Shown: positions 36,501-48,166, counted from the first letter of the stretch. The stretch: DNA of 64,000 bases from Punica granatum (GCF_007655135.1 NC_045133.1:19999845-20063844); one strand, 5' to 3'. Translations and numbers: made by a program. Notes: generated by a model not told the origin, from the sequence alone.

Positions 36501-36711
36501 CCTTAACACTCACGCAACTCCCGAGCCTTAGTCCATCACCTCGCTGGCATGCACACGACAGAATATCCCCCATTTTTCTCCCTCTCTGTTGACAGAACTA
36601 GGGACCCGGATTTTCTCCTTTTTCCCTCAGCTGAGAAAACCCTCAGCTTCCTTTCCCTCAGCGGCTCTCACTCCCTTTCCCTCAACGGCTCACGACATTA
36701 ACCCTAAAGCG
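33509..36711 (+). pseudogene. membrane-protein family, member C
   Basis: Exon 1 (33509-33995) has no start codon and joins the array. It matches member D but has in-frame stops (EP then TAG, and another before DYGILDVTQ). The donor GTAAGAATC is kept. Exon 2 (34111-34433) is open for its full length: it begins DDARREENGEPPPPFP and ends in Ser/Pro-rich sequence (TQTSPPPSAYG). Two further modules (about 35410-35524 and 35663-35779) encode PQTLPPSSAS-like repeats. Introns carry a 740-bp insertion near 34620-35360. The noncoding tail from 35950 matches member A to position 4075, where block 2 jumps to TNL sequence. Confidence 0.72.
34620..35360. repeat. insertion with about 195-bp tandem repeat in member C intron
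   Basis: It is absent from member A. Two copies of an AT-rich unit (ATATGTTAGTTATTAT through AAGTATGTGCATTATGAGAC) start near 34805 and 35003. A (TTA)n tract lies near 35170-35200. Ends near CACAATAACAAATAAG and GGGACATTCTACC lack clear inverted repeats or a target duplication, so the origin is not assigned. Confidence 0.5.
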
Positions 36712-36713
36712 TT
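36703..36713 (+). other. deletion junction with AACCCTAA microhomology
   Basis: Block 1 has CATTAACCCTAAGCAC near 4070 and TTTGAACCCTAAAGCG near 8420. Block 2 has CATTAACCCTAAAGCG here. The eight bases AACCCTAA are shared by both parents, so block 2 appears to have lost the 4.3 kb between them, or block 1 gained it. The result joins the tail of member C to TNL exon sequence in an open frame from about 36589. Confidence 0.8.
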
Positions 36714-38680
36714 TAAGAAGTTGAAGAGGCTCCGAATACTTATAGTAACTGTGGGGGATTTCTCTTGCAACCAGGATCACCTCCCCAGTGAGTTAAGATG
36801 GCTCGAATGGCATCGTTATCCCTCATCTTCCTTGCCATCCAACTTTTCACCAAGTAACCTTGTGGCGCTCATATTACCCTGCAGCGGCATCACGAAATTA
36901 TGGGATGGTTATAAGGTAATAATTCAGTATTATGCTGGTATTCATTAGTGCTGAGAGTGATATATTTTGCTGTTGACTTTCACAGATGGGTTCAAACCAA
37001 ACTACCATCAATATAAGCAGATGCTCATCCTTATGTGAAGTTCCTGATTTCTCAGGAATGCCAAAATTTAAGGAATTGATTGCACATCGCTGCACAAGTC
37101 TAGTCAAGGTTCATAAATCTATTGGATACCTGGCAAAGCTTGTCCATTTAAACTTCCAGGACTGCTCTAACCTTGCGGAGCTTCGGAACAAACTTAGACT
37201 GCCATCGCTGCGACAACTTGTCCTAAGTGGATGCGAAAGGCTCGACAAGTTTCCAGATATTTTGGGAAGGATGGAACACATAGAAGCTATAGATTTAAGT
37301 TGGACTTCAGTAAAGCAATTACCTCCATCAACTAAGAGCCTCACGGTGGTCCAATCTTTGTGCTTTGCATTCTGCAGAAATCTCGAAGCTCTTCCAACCA
37401 GCATTTACCATTTCCAGAATCTTAAGCACCTTAATATTAGTCACTGCAAAAGGCATATTGGCTTTCTGGGGAAGGGAGAAAACAGAAGCCAACAGAAGCC
37501 AGTGTTTAAACTCTCATGAAGCTCCTATCTACTTTCCCAACACGGTTCAATTAGATTTGTCGGAGAACAGTCTTACTGCTCTTTTGCCATGCATTAGTAA
37601 ATTTTGTGATCTGAAGACCCCTTTCTCGGACAAGTCCAAGCAACTTAAAGATATCCCAGAGCTTCCACCGAATTTGACGTATTTAAGTGGAAAAGATTGT
37701 GAGTCCTTGGAGATGGTTCAAACCGTGAGCCCATCAAATTAGGATGAGGTTGTATCCTTAGGTCAGGTTATCCTCTCTCAACATACTTTTACTACGTGCA
37801 TATGCATAGGGTCATCAACACACATGCGAACTTTTTCTTCTATAATAAGAGCACCAGGTTGCCTATACTCGAATCTAATAAGAACTCGACCCAAAAGTGC
37901 TTCTTTGTAGTTAGCAATCTGCCTTGCATCATCTTTGTCGAGTTTCTATGGACTGGTCGGTGCTCGTGTATCTTTCTAGTGTTTATTGAGAATAGTTTCT
38001 CACGCAGAAGTACCGTTGGCACTATCAGTTTCCGGCCTTAATCCCTGGAGGTAACATCCCTTGCCAGTTTTACGATCAAAGTAGCATAGGCAGGAATCCC
38101 TTGTGCTTCGGGATCCATTTGAGAGTGCGCGAAAAATTAGGCGGGCTGTCTCTCTCTGCTGCTTTCTGTTCGGAAAGGCAACGGACATGGATCTACTGGT
38201 CTCTGTCCATAAACGGTCACACATAAGACTCCCCTGCAATATGTTGCTCTTCTGCAATCAGATCATGTCTGGATGGGTTACCTTCCCTTTACAAAGCGCG
38301 TGAAGGAAAAGATGCAAGATGGTTGGAATCATTTGGTAGTATCACTCCAGTGGGTTAGTCGATGTCCAGAATGAAGGTGACAAGCTGTAGTATCACTCCA
38401 GGGTTATCAGGTTTCTTTGTCCGGCAAGGCCAATGATTGTTCATGAAGACAACACTAGCATCCCGGTTGCCGGCGACTTGCAGCTCATTGAGGGGCCACA
38501 AGTAACATGGGGAGACAGTAATGCTTTAGCAGGAGGGCTCTCTTCAATTACCCAACCATTGCCTGAAAAGCAGAAGCTGCGTGGGAAAAGACAACTTGGA
38601 GCTTGTTCTGGACTGGGCCTCATGTTAAGACCTTTCAAGATAAGAAGAATAAGAAGATGAAGGGGTGGTGTTGCAAATCC
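36712..38680 (+). pseudogene. TNL resistance-gene 3' half, block 2
   Basis: It starts abruptly within the linker exon (NPKAFKKLKRLRIL) at a deletion junction. The exon ends at a donor at 36916, and the same 70-base intron as block 1 leads to the LRR exon at 36986. The LRR has the segment lost in block 1 (ALPTSIYHFQNLKHLNISHC) but then shifts frame near 37450. The rest of the repeats (LDLSENSLTALLPC) lie in another frame to 37740. The C-JID-like region (about 38020-38390) has the same stop after NGHT and an extra 2-bp change. TIR and NB exons are absent. The last conserved frame (IVHEDNTSIPVAGD) runs to about 38670. Confidence 0.88.
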
Positions 38681-40153
38681 GGGGATCGGACCATCCGATT
38701 ACAATCAACAAATATGTCATGTATATCGGTGTTGTTATCTTCTTCCTTTTATGTTATGACTGCAGTGAATTGGCAAGAAATATAAGAATGGATCTCATTG
38801 GAAAGTGTCCCATATCAGTACCTGAAATTATCGTTTACCTGTGAGAGATTAATCAATTTTGAAATCGTTAAAACGATGAGATATTCGTTCTTGAATTGAA
38901 TCTCTTCTATATGGATTCTGCAGAACTAAATTTAACTGAGCCCTCTGGTTTAGGGAATTAACCAACTAGTTAGGGCCTCCCTGTGTGTTTCCCCCTCTAA
39001 TTAACCACAACTTAATTCCATTAATCTATATATATATATATTATATATATAATCAAAGTACAAGCCGAATTCTCATGCAGCTACTTTATAAAAAATAAGA
39101 AACAGAGTTTTCTCGCTTTGCCACGTCATCGCTCATATATCGAGAAATTGTTTTGTCCATAATTATGCAGTATAATATATATTATTTGCATATACCCCAA
39201 CACATTATATATGAGAGAGCAAAATATGCAGTAAACTATATATATCAATTACTATCCAGAAAATTTTTTATATTGTAGCAATCGAATTGCTGTTCATATA
39301 TATTATAACAAAATATAGAGTTATAAACTAATATTAACGAAGTTTTATAATATTTATGGAGTTACCATTTGTATTATGGGCAAATATATTCTTATAACAT
39401 TAGTCATAATCAAATTAAGATTTATGTAATATTATTTATTTATAATATTGCAAAGGGAGAAGCGGTAAGTGCGCCAGCCAAGAGGCAGGCAAAGGAAGAA
39501 GCAAAGGAAAAAAATCATTTTCTTCGAACTTGCACTCGCCTATTGAAAAAATTTTCTATATCGGTAGGCTGAGAGAAATTAACAACTTGCCTCCACAGGA
39601 GGGCACCACACAACGACTCAAATGGGAAGTGGCCACTTTCCTGGTGAGAGCTACACAAGATCAAGTTATTTAGAATACATATGGCCGATAATGGAACAGG
39701 AGAACAAGCCGAATGATCACAGATTTATAAAATATGTGTCAAAGCCTGCGTGTTGTAACTTAATCGGAGGTTAAGTTCTAATAAACGGGACCCAGTACGT
39801 ACATACTACAAACGAACCATATCAGACAAACTCGTGTTGGATCCCTTCATACATATTTTTCAGGTATCTTTTCAAAAGCTGAGAACTAATTTTCTTGATC
39901 CAACAAGTCCGTCACTCGACTATGTTCTCGCTACTTTTTCACTCCTACCTCTAGCTTACCAGGGAATCAATATATAGACAACTCGATCTAATCCAAGACT
40001 GGAGTTTGAAATTTCTGAATGCAGCATAACCCAGCTTGTATACTAAACTTGAACGAGCAACATGAATCCCCAGGAGGGAGGAAACAACGCCAAGTTCAAT
40101 TCAAGCCGCTTTCTGAATAAAAGCTATTACCACTTGTGCGGTTTTCCTCCAAA
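38681..40153. other. duplicated 3' tail of the TNL locus (block 2 copy)
   Basis: It matches 12060-13530. The 42-codon frame noted at 12047 recurs at about 38658 with few changes. It has a longer TATATA run at 39027-39052 plus about 30 extra bases. No other gene is seen. Confidence 0.45.
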
Positions 40154-40158
40154 CCCAA

Positions 40159-40607
40159 TAACACAGCGTACACACGAGTAACCTATTACAGAACCGTTGA
40201 TTCCGCAGAATATCGGAACTACGACCTTCAACTTCCTATTTATTCTTCGAATACTTTGGTAATTGGCATCCAACTCGAATCGAATCCAAGAATTTGGCAA
40301 AAAGCACGAAAGCTCCAATTTTTATTGATAATCCAAAATACAACTCTCCTTAATTTTACAAAGCTTAAATAGGAATTAAAAACGTCTAAATTGCATTAAA
40401 GACATAAACTTTTCCTAAAATTACAAAAATACCCAAATAACATAAAAATATCCTGTTTGAAGCCCTAAACGATTAAATTCGGCTAAAATCTTGTTTTTTC
40501 ACCGTCAAAGGCTGTGAGTTTTGCTCCGGATGCCGTTTTCCTCGAGATAGGGTCGTCAGAACCTATTTTTCCCGAGATACCGATTTGTCACCTCTTCTGC
40601 CGCATCA
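40159..40607 (-). repeat. 3' LTR of the short element
   Basis: 449 bp. Its terminal TG has mutated to TA on the plus-strand left end (TAACACAGCG against TGACGCAGCG). Confidence 0.85.
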
Positions 40608-41279
40608 TTCTCTCATAGATGGAGAGAATTCGCCCTCGAATTCGCCCTAGGAGTCTAGAGATAAAATTATCCACACAAACATACACATCTTCCATACTTG
40701 ACCGAAAATCGATGTTAGCCCATGCTCCAGAACGAATGATTGGAAAAAATTCTGACTCAAAATACTCTGTCGCAGTGATTGGTTCGGTAGAGACATCTGA
40801 CATCCTCGTCCTCAACTGTTGAATCGAGGTATGGTACTTCTCAATATCCTGCTTCAGCCTCACCTTCCTCATATCTTTTCTTCGCGAGTCCATCCTCTTG
40901 TCGATGGCCTCCCAGACCGCATTAGCCTCCTTATCGTCTTCATCATAATCATCCTCATCGAACTCGGGCTCTCCATCTCCTCCCGCTAAAAAAATGCATC
41001 ATCAGACGGACCCTCTTCAATAAATATATTCGCAAAATAATTCCTTCCTCCGACTCCTTGCCAGATTCCTCTTCATCTAGATTAGGGTTAGGGTTCGGAT
41101 TAGGGTTTTCCTGATTCTAGTTTTCTATAAGTGCAGCCATCCTCTGCGTTAGCTGCTCCATCCTCTGATTCACGATTTGCTTCATCCTCTGTTCCAGATG
41201 TCGCAGGTTGTCACGGTCAAGAAATCGTCCACACGATCCCGTCTCCTGAGTGGCATGGTTGTTCCAGATCAAACCATAA

Positions 41280-41291
41280 GCTCTGATACCA
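41280..41291 (-). promoter_or_regulatory. primer-binding site of the short element
   Basis: TGGTATCAGAGC on the minus strand is identical to the standard plant initiator-Met tRNA complement. Confidence 0.9.
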
Positions 41292-41293
41292 AC

Positions 41294-41740
41294 TGACGCA
41301 GCGTACACGCGAGTAACTTGTCAAAGAACCGTTGATTCCGTAGAATACTGGAACTACGACCTTCAACTTCCTATTAATTCTTCGAATACCTAGGTAATTG
41401 GCATCCAACTCGGATCGAATCCAAGAATTGGGCAAAGAGCACGAAAGCTCCAATTTTTATTCATAATCCAAAAGACAACTCCTACTCAACCCTCGGGTTT
41501 TACAAAGCTTAAATAGGAATTAAAAACGTCTAAATTGCATGAAAGATATAAACTTTTCCTAATATTGTAAAAACGCCCAAATAATATAAAAATGCCCGTT
41601 TGAGGCCCTAAACGATGGAATTCGGCCAAAATGTTGTTATAAGGCTGTGAGTTTTGCTCCGGATGCCGTTTTCCTCGAGACAGGGTCGTCAAAACCTATT
41701 TTTCCCGATATACTGATTTGCCACCTCTTCTGTCGCATCA
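41294..41740 (-). repeat. 5' LTR of the short element
   Basis: 447 bp. On the minus strand it begins TGATGCGACAGAAGAGG and ends CGCTGCGTCA, right next to the primer-binding site. Confidence 0.85.
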
Positions 41741-41745
41741 CCTAA

Positions 41746-43012
41746 CCTGAAAATGCTTCCTCATAATTTATTTTGATTTCCTCCCCAATCCTTTGGCCAT
41801 TTCCATAATCTCCAAGAGTTTTCTCATACTCTCACTTAATGTCATCCTTTCTTTTAGCCACAGAGTTCAAGCCACTGGAGCCGTTGGATAGTCCTTGTTC
41901 CCTCAGCTCAGAGATGTCCTATACAGATTATGGAGGTAATTCTTCTGAGCATGCAGTCTGTCTCATTGCCCGGAGGAACCTAGTGATCTCCTTATCGAGC
42001 TTCCGTAATGGATCTGACTGCTAAAAGAGTTGGGACTTATTTGATGGTTCTATTATCTGTTTGGCAGCATCTGCTTAATACCTGGTTTCCGAATCTCCTG
42101 GTTAGGGACTGTCATTTTGTATGGGCAGGTTAGGATTACTACCATTGCTGAAGAGGGGAACAACTGCATCCAATCAAGGGAATGGAATGAAGATCGTACG
42201 GTAAATACTCCGAATACAACAAAGGCTCTTCATGTCTCATATCTCTGGGTATTAACAAGCTAAATGAGAGAGCGAGGATACTGCCCGTTTCAACAGGGGT
42301 TTAGTTATTTCCGTAAAAGAAAGGGATAGTGGGAGACAAAAGAAAAACATGTTTCCTTTGCAGAAAACATCTGGGGAAGAATTCACCCAAAAGATACGGT
42401 CAGTTATAGATCTTTTCCTATTTAACTTGTATTAGACCTTGCAGGCATATATTGACAAAACACACTTCTATTACATTCTATCAATATACATACAAGACTT
42501 AGAGCATAGCAAAGTTCCTAAATATAACTAAAGACACAAGGAGAGAGAGTTTACAGTCAAAGAAAATGATCAGAGGCACATGATATTAGAACATAAACCC
42601 ATGAATACCAACGGGCATGAAAAACTGTAAGTGCACACGGTTGAAAAATTAGAAACCAGAAGAAGCAAAAAAAAACCATATAATCAGCCAACAAGCAGCT
42701 TGTGGGAAGCAGAGTGGATGGCGAGGGCGGCGATTAGAAAGGCAGCAAGGGCGGTGGCGGCCGCGGCAGAAGTTGAAACGCGAAATAGAGCGATGGACGT
42801 GGAGACTGGCAGAGAGAACATGTTTACTAGGAACGAAGCAACTGTATCTTGAACTGCAGAGTGGCGAAGGGTCTCAAAGCCAAAAAGAAAAAAGAATGTA
42901 GCGTTTGAACGAATACAAGGGTCTCAAGGGCATTTGTGGAATTTTATTAAAAGAATAAGGGTAAATTTGGAAGTGAAATGTGAAAAAGCACTGTAACTGT
43001 AAGAGTTTCACA
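41746..43012. other. duplicated noncoding DNA with a block-specific replacement
   Basis: It matches 13533-13828 and 14448-14750. Between them, 42045-42700 is unrelated to the sequence at the same place in block 1 (13829-14445). The minus-strand fragment at 42712-42850 is the truncated partner of the one described at 14240-14590. Confidence 0.5.
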
Positions 43013-43875
43013 TTTTTATACTGGCAAAATTGATAATTTGGTCCTAAAATATACACCTCACTGCAAGTTCGTCCCTAAAATTTATTATGTGTACTAATTG
43101 GTCCGGACATTGCAAACATTAGGACAAGTTGGTCCTTCTAGTTCGAAAAAATAAGAGGTCCCTGGCAGAGATTGCCTCTGGATGCCGTTAATTGCATTGT
43201 TGGTCGTCCCCTCAAGTGAAAAGGCTTCCTGCCCCTAATTGCCCCAAATTGTTGTTCGATCAAACCCTAATTGAGCTTGTTGCTTTCACTGCAATCATCA
43301 AATTTACCCAGACGCCTCAAGATTTCTGTAATTGAGAGTGTCGCCTGTGATCTTTCGAAGTTGCAATCGTGGTTCTTAGTCGTTTTCCGGTTGGCTCGAG
43401 CACTCAGAGGCTGTTCTGCTGCTCTGCACATGGGCAAGAGGTCAGTTCAATTCCTGATTGTTGGTCATTTGTGCGGTTTTGGGTTGTTTTTGGGGGGTTT
43501 GCACATGGTTGTTTGGGGAAACTCCTTGCCTTTCCTTCTCCTATTACTAGCAAATCACAAGCTTAATGTTGGATAGCTAGTTGTGTATTTGCCTTGCAAA
43601 GTAATATCAAGGGCCCGATATTCTGAGTGATGATCTGGCAAATACGTAACCTAGCCAGATTGTGTGGCATTGGTATTGATTGATTGAATGTGCTCGAACT
43701 TCTGAATTCCAGAGATAGAAATGAACTTATGAGAAAAAAAAAGCAAGTTTATCGAGATTCTGTTTTCGTGCTTTTCTCCTGATAAATCTATCGCCATAAT
43801 AAAGATTAATGGAACATCCATCTCTTCACGCATTTCTCTTCACTGTCTTTTTCTCAACGTACTTGCAATTTCTAG

Positions 43876-44484
43876 GTGCGAGTGAGTGGACCTGATGCAG
43901 CTCCGGTGTATAAGTTCCTTAAATCAAATGCAAGTTGATTTCTTGGTTCTAGAATAAAATGGAACTTCACCAAGTTCCTGGTCAATAAGGAAGGGCAAGT
44001 CATCAAGCGCTCTGGTCTAACTACCAGCCCATTAGCTATTGAGGTATACTCTCTCTCTCTCTCTCTCTATTTGCAGAGATGCTTGCCTAGAATCAGAGTA
44101 GAATTGTTCATATAGGTGGTGTGTTCACCATTGTTGATCCCATGAGTTCATGACAATTAAGACATGACCCACATATCATTCAGTTTTTCAATCGATCTGG
44201 TTTAAATGCATATATAGAATACCATGCCTAATATCTGAATTCTCTATATGTACGCCCATCCATATTATGCATGTATGAGTGTAAACATTGACAAGTCAGT
44301 CAGCAATGTTTTGGTCTATAGGTGTTTTACAATTTCTCTCATTTGTAGACCATTTTGTATGCTTATTGCAAAGTTGAGTTGATTGCCATCTAGTTTTCGT
44401 CATCTTACTCATTATGTTTGCTCCATATTACCCTCAATGCACTTGACCCAGGCGGATATAAAGAAAGCATTGGGAGAGGGATGA
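43876..44484 (+). pseudogene. glutathione peroxidase gene fragment (last two exons)
   Basis: Exon a (43876-44043, 56 codons, between AG and GTATAC) reads DAAPVYKFLKSNAS, a stop where the family has Gly, then [19 protein letters not shown] and [14 protein letters not shown] is a signature of plant phospholipid-hydroperoxide-type glutathione peroxidases. Exon b (44452-44484) follows an AG and reads ADIKKALGEG plus stop, the family's usual C-terminus. The N-terminal exons with the catalytic Cys are absent. Introns are retained, so the capture was from genomic DNA. The in-frame TGA in exon a shows it no longer codes for an enzyme. Confidence 0.9.
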
Positions 44485-45011
44485 AGCACATGATTTTGCC
44501 AGAACAAAGCTTGAGTAAAAGATGTGTTAAAAGCGACAAAGTGTGCAAGAGAGTTGTAATTGCTGCTAGTTTGGTCAAACTCTTGCCTTGTTTTGTTTTG
44601 GTGTGGGGATATACCAGCTTGTCGCGGAGCTTTCGTACTCTGTGGTGTCTGTATTATATGTATATCTCGTCTTGTCAGTCTTAGGATGATGAGTAGTATG
44701 ATTATGTTTTCAATTGAACACTGCAGAATGGACTTAGGATTTTGTCAGAAATAATGTTCTTGTTCATAAAATCATCAGTAGGAGGAACCAAAAAAGGTCA
44801 AGTTTTTGTGTGTACAACTAAATACTCATTTTATTACTTTATCGTATCTCAAAGGCTTGTACTCTTTACTGAGTTTGGTGTAGTTTAATTGCCACACGTA
44901 AAAGTGATTGAAAACAATCTATGGCAGCACTGCAAACTCACATGTATTCCATTTAGCAATTTCCGATCTTTGGATTCACCAACTAAAAAGCTCACAAAAG
45001 TTACATAAGAT

Positions 45012-45123
45012 TCATTCGATGTTAAAAGAAACAACAGTCTGGTCAAAACAATATCTTTGTTATGCTATCATTCGATGTTAAAAGAAACAACAGTCTAGTC
45101 AAAACTATATCTTTGTTATGCTG
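45012..45123. repeat. 56-bp tandem duplication in Pack-MULE 1
   Basis: Two adjacent copies of ATTCGATGTTAAAAGAAAC to ATCTTTGTTATGCT differ at a few bases. Confidence 0.8.
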
Positions 45124-45424
45124 GCAAGACACTAACGTTATTTTATATCGCGTTCGGCTCAAGTACTGCATAACACTATATAGCAAAAAATAAACATGCA
45201 GCCTATATGTATATAGATAGTCAAAGAACTTTCCATAATAACATTACTATCAATATAGTATCAGTTAAATAGCAGCAACCACCTGCAAAAGGAAACAGAA
45301 TGCAAGACTCAGTCAATTATTCTCGATCTATTCTCTGTACAAAATGCCAATTCGTACTCTACCAATCCGAACCATAAACAATTATTAACAAATTCCCGTC
45401 TTTCATTTCATTGCCTGCAATCAA

Positions 45425-45760
45425 CTTCCATCAACTCTCACAGAGCTCTCACCCTTCATCCGAGAGCTCTTTTTGCTCTGCTCCAGCGAAGTTCTTGTCT
45501 TCTGATTCCTTTTGTGGAGATGAACCATCAATTGACGATTCCAAGCGACCATCATTTGGAGCTTTGCAGGCCTCTCTATCATCAGGAATTCGATTTTAGG
45601 ATGCACTGCTATTGATGGACAAGCACGAGGATGCCAAGATGCAACTTGTCTGCCCAAAGGAAATAGACTTGCTGAGAGCAACACCTGAGTCGAATCTCTC
45701 CTTCAGCAGCTTCACGTCCTGACATAAAACTACGATCTCACCTCTGCATAAGATTCAAAA
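45425..45760 (-). pseudogene. possible second captured fragment, unrecognised
   Basis: On the minus strand a frame reads GEIVVLCQDVKLLKERFDSG, then KSISFGQTSCILASSC (about 45745-45630). A hydrophilic, acidic stretch (SSIDGSSPQKESEDKNFAG) follows in another frame near 45540-45480. These look like exon pieces of an unknown gene. They are less certain than the peroxidase fragment because no family signature was recognised and the frames differ. Confidence 0.3.
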
Positions 45761-46452
45761 GAATATCAAATGAATAACCAAATAACTCAGCTATAAGGCT
45801 GAGGTTATGTTATATGCAATCTTATAATAGAGCCTAAACCAGCAATGAGGACAAACGACCCAAGCACCTTGGTAATGAGAGAGCATTTAGGAAAACCACC
45901 CCCAAAACAACGCAACCACCTTGTACATGGTTGTTTTTGTCCCGGAAAACCCCCCAAAAACAACCCAAAACCGCACAAATGACTAACAATCAGGAATTGA
46001 ACTGACCTCCTACCCATGTGCAATGCAATAGAGCCTTCAAGCGCTCGAGCCAGCTCCTGCAACGGTTGATCCCAGGTGCTGTTCACAGGGAAATGACCAA
46101 GAACCACGATTGCAACTTAGGAAGATCATGGGCGACACTTCAATTGCATAAATCTTGAGGCGTCTGGGTGAATTTGATGATTGCAGTGGAAGCAACAAGC
46201 TCAATTAGGGTTTCATCGAACAACAATTTGGGGCAGGAAGCCTTTTTACTTGAGGGGACGACCAATAATGCAATTAACGGTGTCCAGAGGCAATCTCTGT
46301 CGAGGACCTCTCATTTTCTCAAACTGAAGGACCAATTTGTCCTAATGTTTGCAATGTCCGGACCAATTAGTACATAGAGTAAATTTCAGGGATGAACTTG
46401 CCGCGAGATGTATATTTCAGGGACCGAATTGTCAATTTTGTCTTTTTATATT

Positions 46453-47253
46453 TAGTATATATATAGATATTAGCTTGATAGAGCAAAGTAGGAAAATATA
46501 TTAGTATAATAATTGATGGATTTGTAATTAGGAAATATATTATGTCAATATATATATTTGTAAATTAATATATATTGAAAATGTTATTACTAAATTGATT
46601 AGATAATTGGCCATATTATCCGTTATTAGGATATTGAAGTTATTATCCTTGTGTTATATGGAAAATGTCATCTTACTAAATTGATTTAATTGTCCATATT
46701 ATTAGGATATCGAAGATATTATCGGTGTGTTGCACGGACTGTTTGAAGTACTTATAGATTAGATTAGATAAGATAAGATAGTATATATATTGTATCATAT
46801 AAACTCATTGTTCAATAATAATATGAAATAATAGTTTCAAAGGGAATTTTTAAATATGAAATATACATTCTTTGCTTGGTAGGCCTACGAGTTCTTCTGC
46901 TTGATAGGCCTCGCTGCAATTTTGTTAGGCTTTTTGTCCATATGGATAAATAAAAGTTTGTAAATTGGTCTTGCTCGAATTTAAAGAGAAATTTTTATAT
47001 GATTCTACCTCAAATGACGTGATGAGAAAGAACCAATAAAAATTCTTTTATGATGAATAATTATGACAATTATATGAGTGATAGCCCCAACTCCCCAGTT
47101 TCATGTATTTTGATTGATGCTTCCTCACGCCACATGGTGAAGTAGGATCACCCAACAACTTAAGTGTACGAAGATTCAAAAAGTTAAACATGAGCATTTA
47201 TTATTATCTTCAAAGATAGTGCAAGTGTTCTTTTACTATAAATATATAGATGG
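46453..47253. other. duplicated AT-rich noncoding DNA (block 2)
   Basis: It is colinear with 14757-15580. No gene is seen. Confidence 0.6.
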
Positions 47254-47554
47254 ATAGATTATCGACAAAACTCACTTTTTGGTCCCTGAAAGATGCAATT
47301 TTTGAAAATGCGTCCCTGAAAGATATTTATTATACTAATTGAACCGGTTGTGTATAACGTGTAGTCCTTTTAGTCCTTCCGTTGAAAGATACAGTTGGTC
47401 CTTGATAGAAAAATGCTAATATGGCCCGTTATATGCTGATTTGGCACATTAAGTCCCACGTTGGACTCAAAACTACGTCGTTTTAGCTCATTTTCTTGGA
47501 GAAAAAAAATTTCTTGGAGTCAATAAAATCTGTTTCAAGAAGTTATTTTCCCCC

Positions 47555-47902
47555 TCAGAGAGCTAGATCCAAATCTTGACTCATCACTGGCGACGATATC
47601 GTAACTGGGTCGAATAACAGCTCCTGTTCTTGAAAAGCTTCCTCGATGTGTATAGGCAAAATCTTGTTTTTGCTAGATATGACTGCACGATCAAGCTCAA
47701 GCTTCTTCTTATGATATGCAAGAGCAGCCTCTTCATCGCTCGAAGACTCGGTTGCATCAGGGTCACTGCATATCACTCGAACTCTCCTCATTGTTCTAAG
47801 ATTATGTTCTCTATTCAATTTCTTTTTCGCGAATCCCTCCCCAAAACTAAGGCTCAACCTCGATGACCCTAAAGGAACCTTCTTAGTCTCAAGCCCAGGC
47901 AT
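47555..47902 (-). pseudogene. AP2/ERF transcription factor N-terminal fragment (CRF type)
   Basis: From ATG at 47902 the frame runs 115 residues, beginning MPGLETKKVPLG. It contains RVRVICSDPDATESSSDEE, the acidic CRF-domain signature of cytokinin-response-factor and ERF118-like proteins. The AP2 DNA-binding domain that should follow is absent, and the frame ends in TGA in unrelated sequence. The fragment came with upstream leader. The frame stays open further upstream to 48031, but the ATG at 47902 is preferred because the resulting N-terminus resembles the family. It could at most make a DNA-binding-deficient peptide. Confidence 0.8.
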
Positions 47903-47987
47903 TTCCGTTGCTCTGGATCGAAATGTGGAGGACAAGAATTTAGGTATATATACGTCTATATATGTATATGTGTGTGTATGTTGGTTG

Positions 47988-48166
47988 AGCAAGCAGCGAA
48001 ATGAAGAACCTTTGACAATGCTGGGTATCAAGAGAGACCCAAGACCCGAGATTTCCCCTAGATTGAAGCAAGAAATTGTGTCCTGTGATGATCAGGCCCA
48101 AAGAACTCGACCCCAGAGCAAGTCCTGCTAAGAACAAAGGATGGAAACCAATGAGGATCCCCGGTT
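47988..48166. repeat. direct repeat copy 1 within Pack-MULE 2
   Basis: About 178 bp from GCAAGCAGCGAAATGAAG to GGATCCCCGG. It recurs at 48487-48663 with about ten differences. It is probably captured leader of the ERF gene, duplicated inside the element. Confidence 0.85.

Larger units (their letters stand above)
40159..41740 (-). mobile_element. short non-autonomous LTR retrotransposon
   Basis: LTRs at 40159-40607 and 41294-41740 (about 448 bp each, TG...CA in the intact copy) flank only 686 bp of internal DNA. On the minus strand TGGTATCAGAGC (41291-41280) lies two bases inside the LTR, a perfect initiator-Met tRNA site, which fixes the orientation. Target repeats are CCCAA (40154-40158) and CCTAA (41741-41745). 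Block 1 has the empty site near 13527. The inside codes for a short coiled, charged peptide (RHLEQRMKQIVNQRMEQL, about 41225-41170) and a 101-codon frame at 40588-40893 that may be gag remnants. No pol is present. Confidence 0.9.
43023..46442. mobile_element. Pack-MULE 1, carrying glutathione peroxidase exons
   Basis: A 3420-bp element has terminal inverted repeats of about 480 bp (43023-43505 against 46442-45955). The ends read GGCAAAATTGATAATTTGG and, reversed, GACAAAATTGACAATTCGG. Target repeats are TTTTTATACT (43013-43022) and TTTTTATATT (46443-46452), ten bases with one difference. Block 1 has the empty site TTTTTATATT near 14756. No transposase is present. The interior carries host gene pieces, so it is a non-autonomous gene-capturing Mutator-like element. 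Confidence 0.92.
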
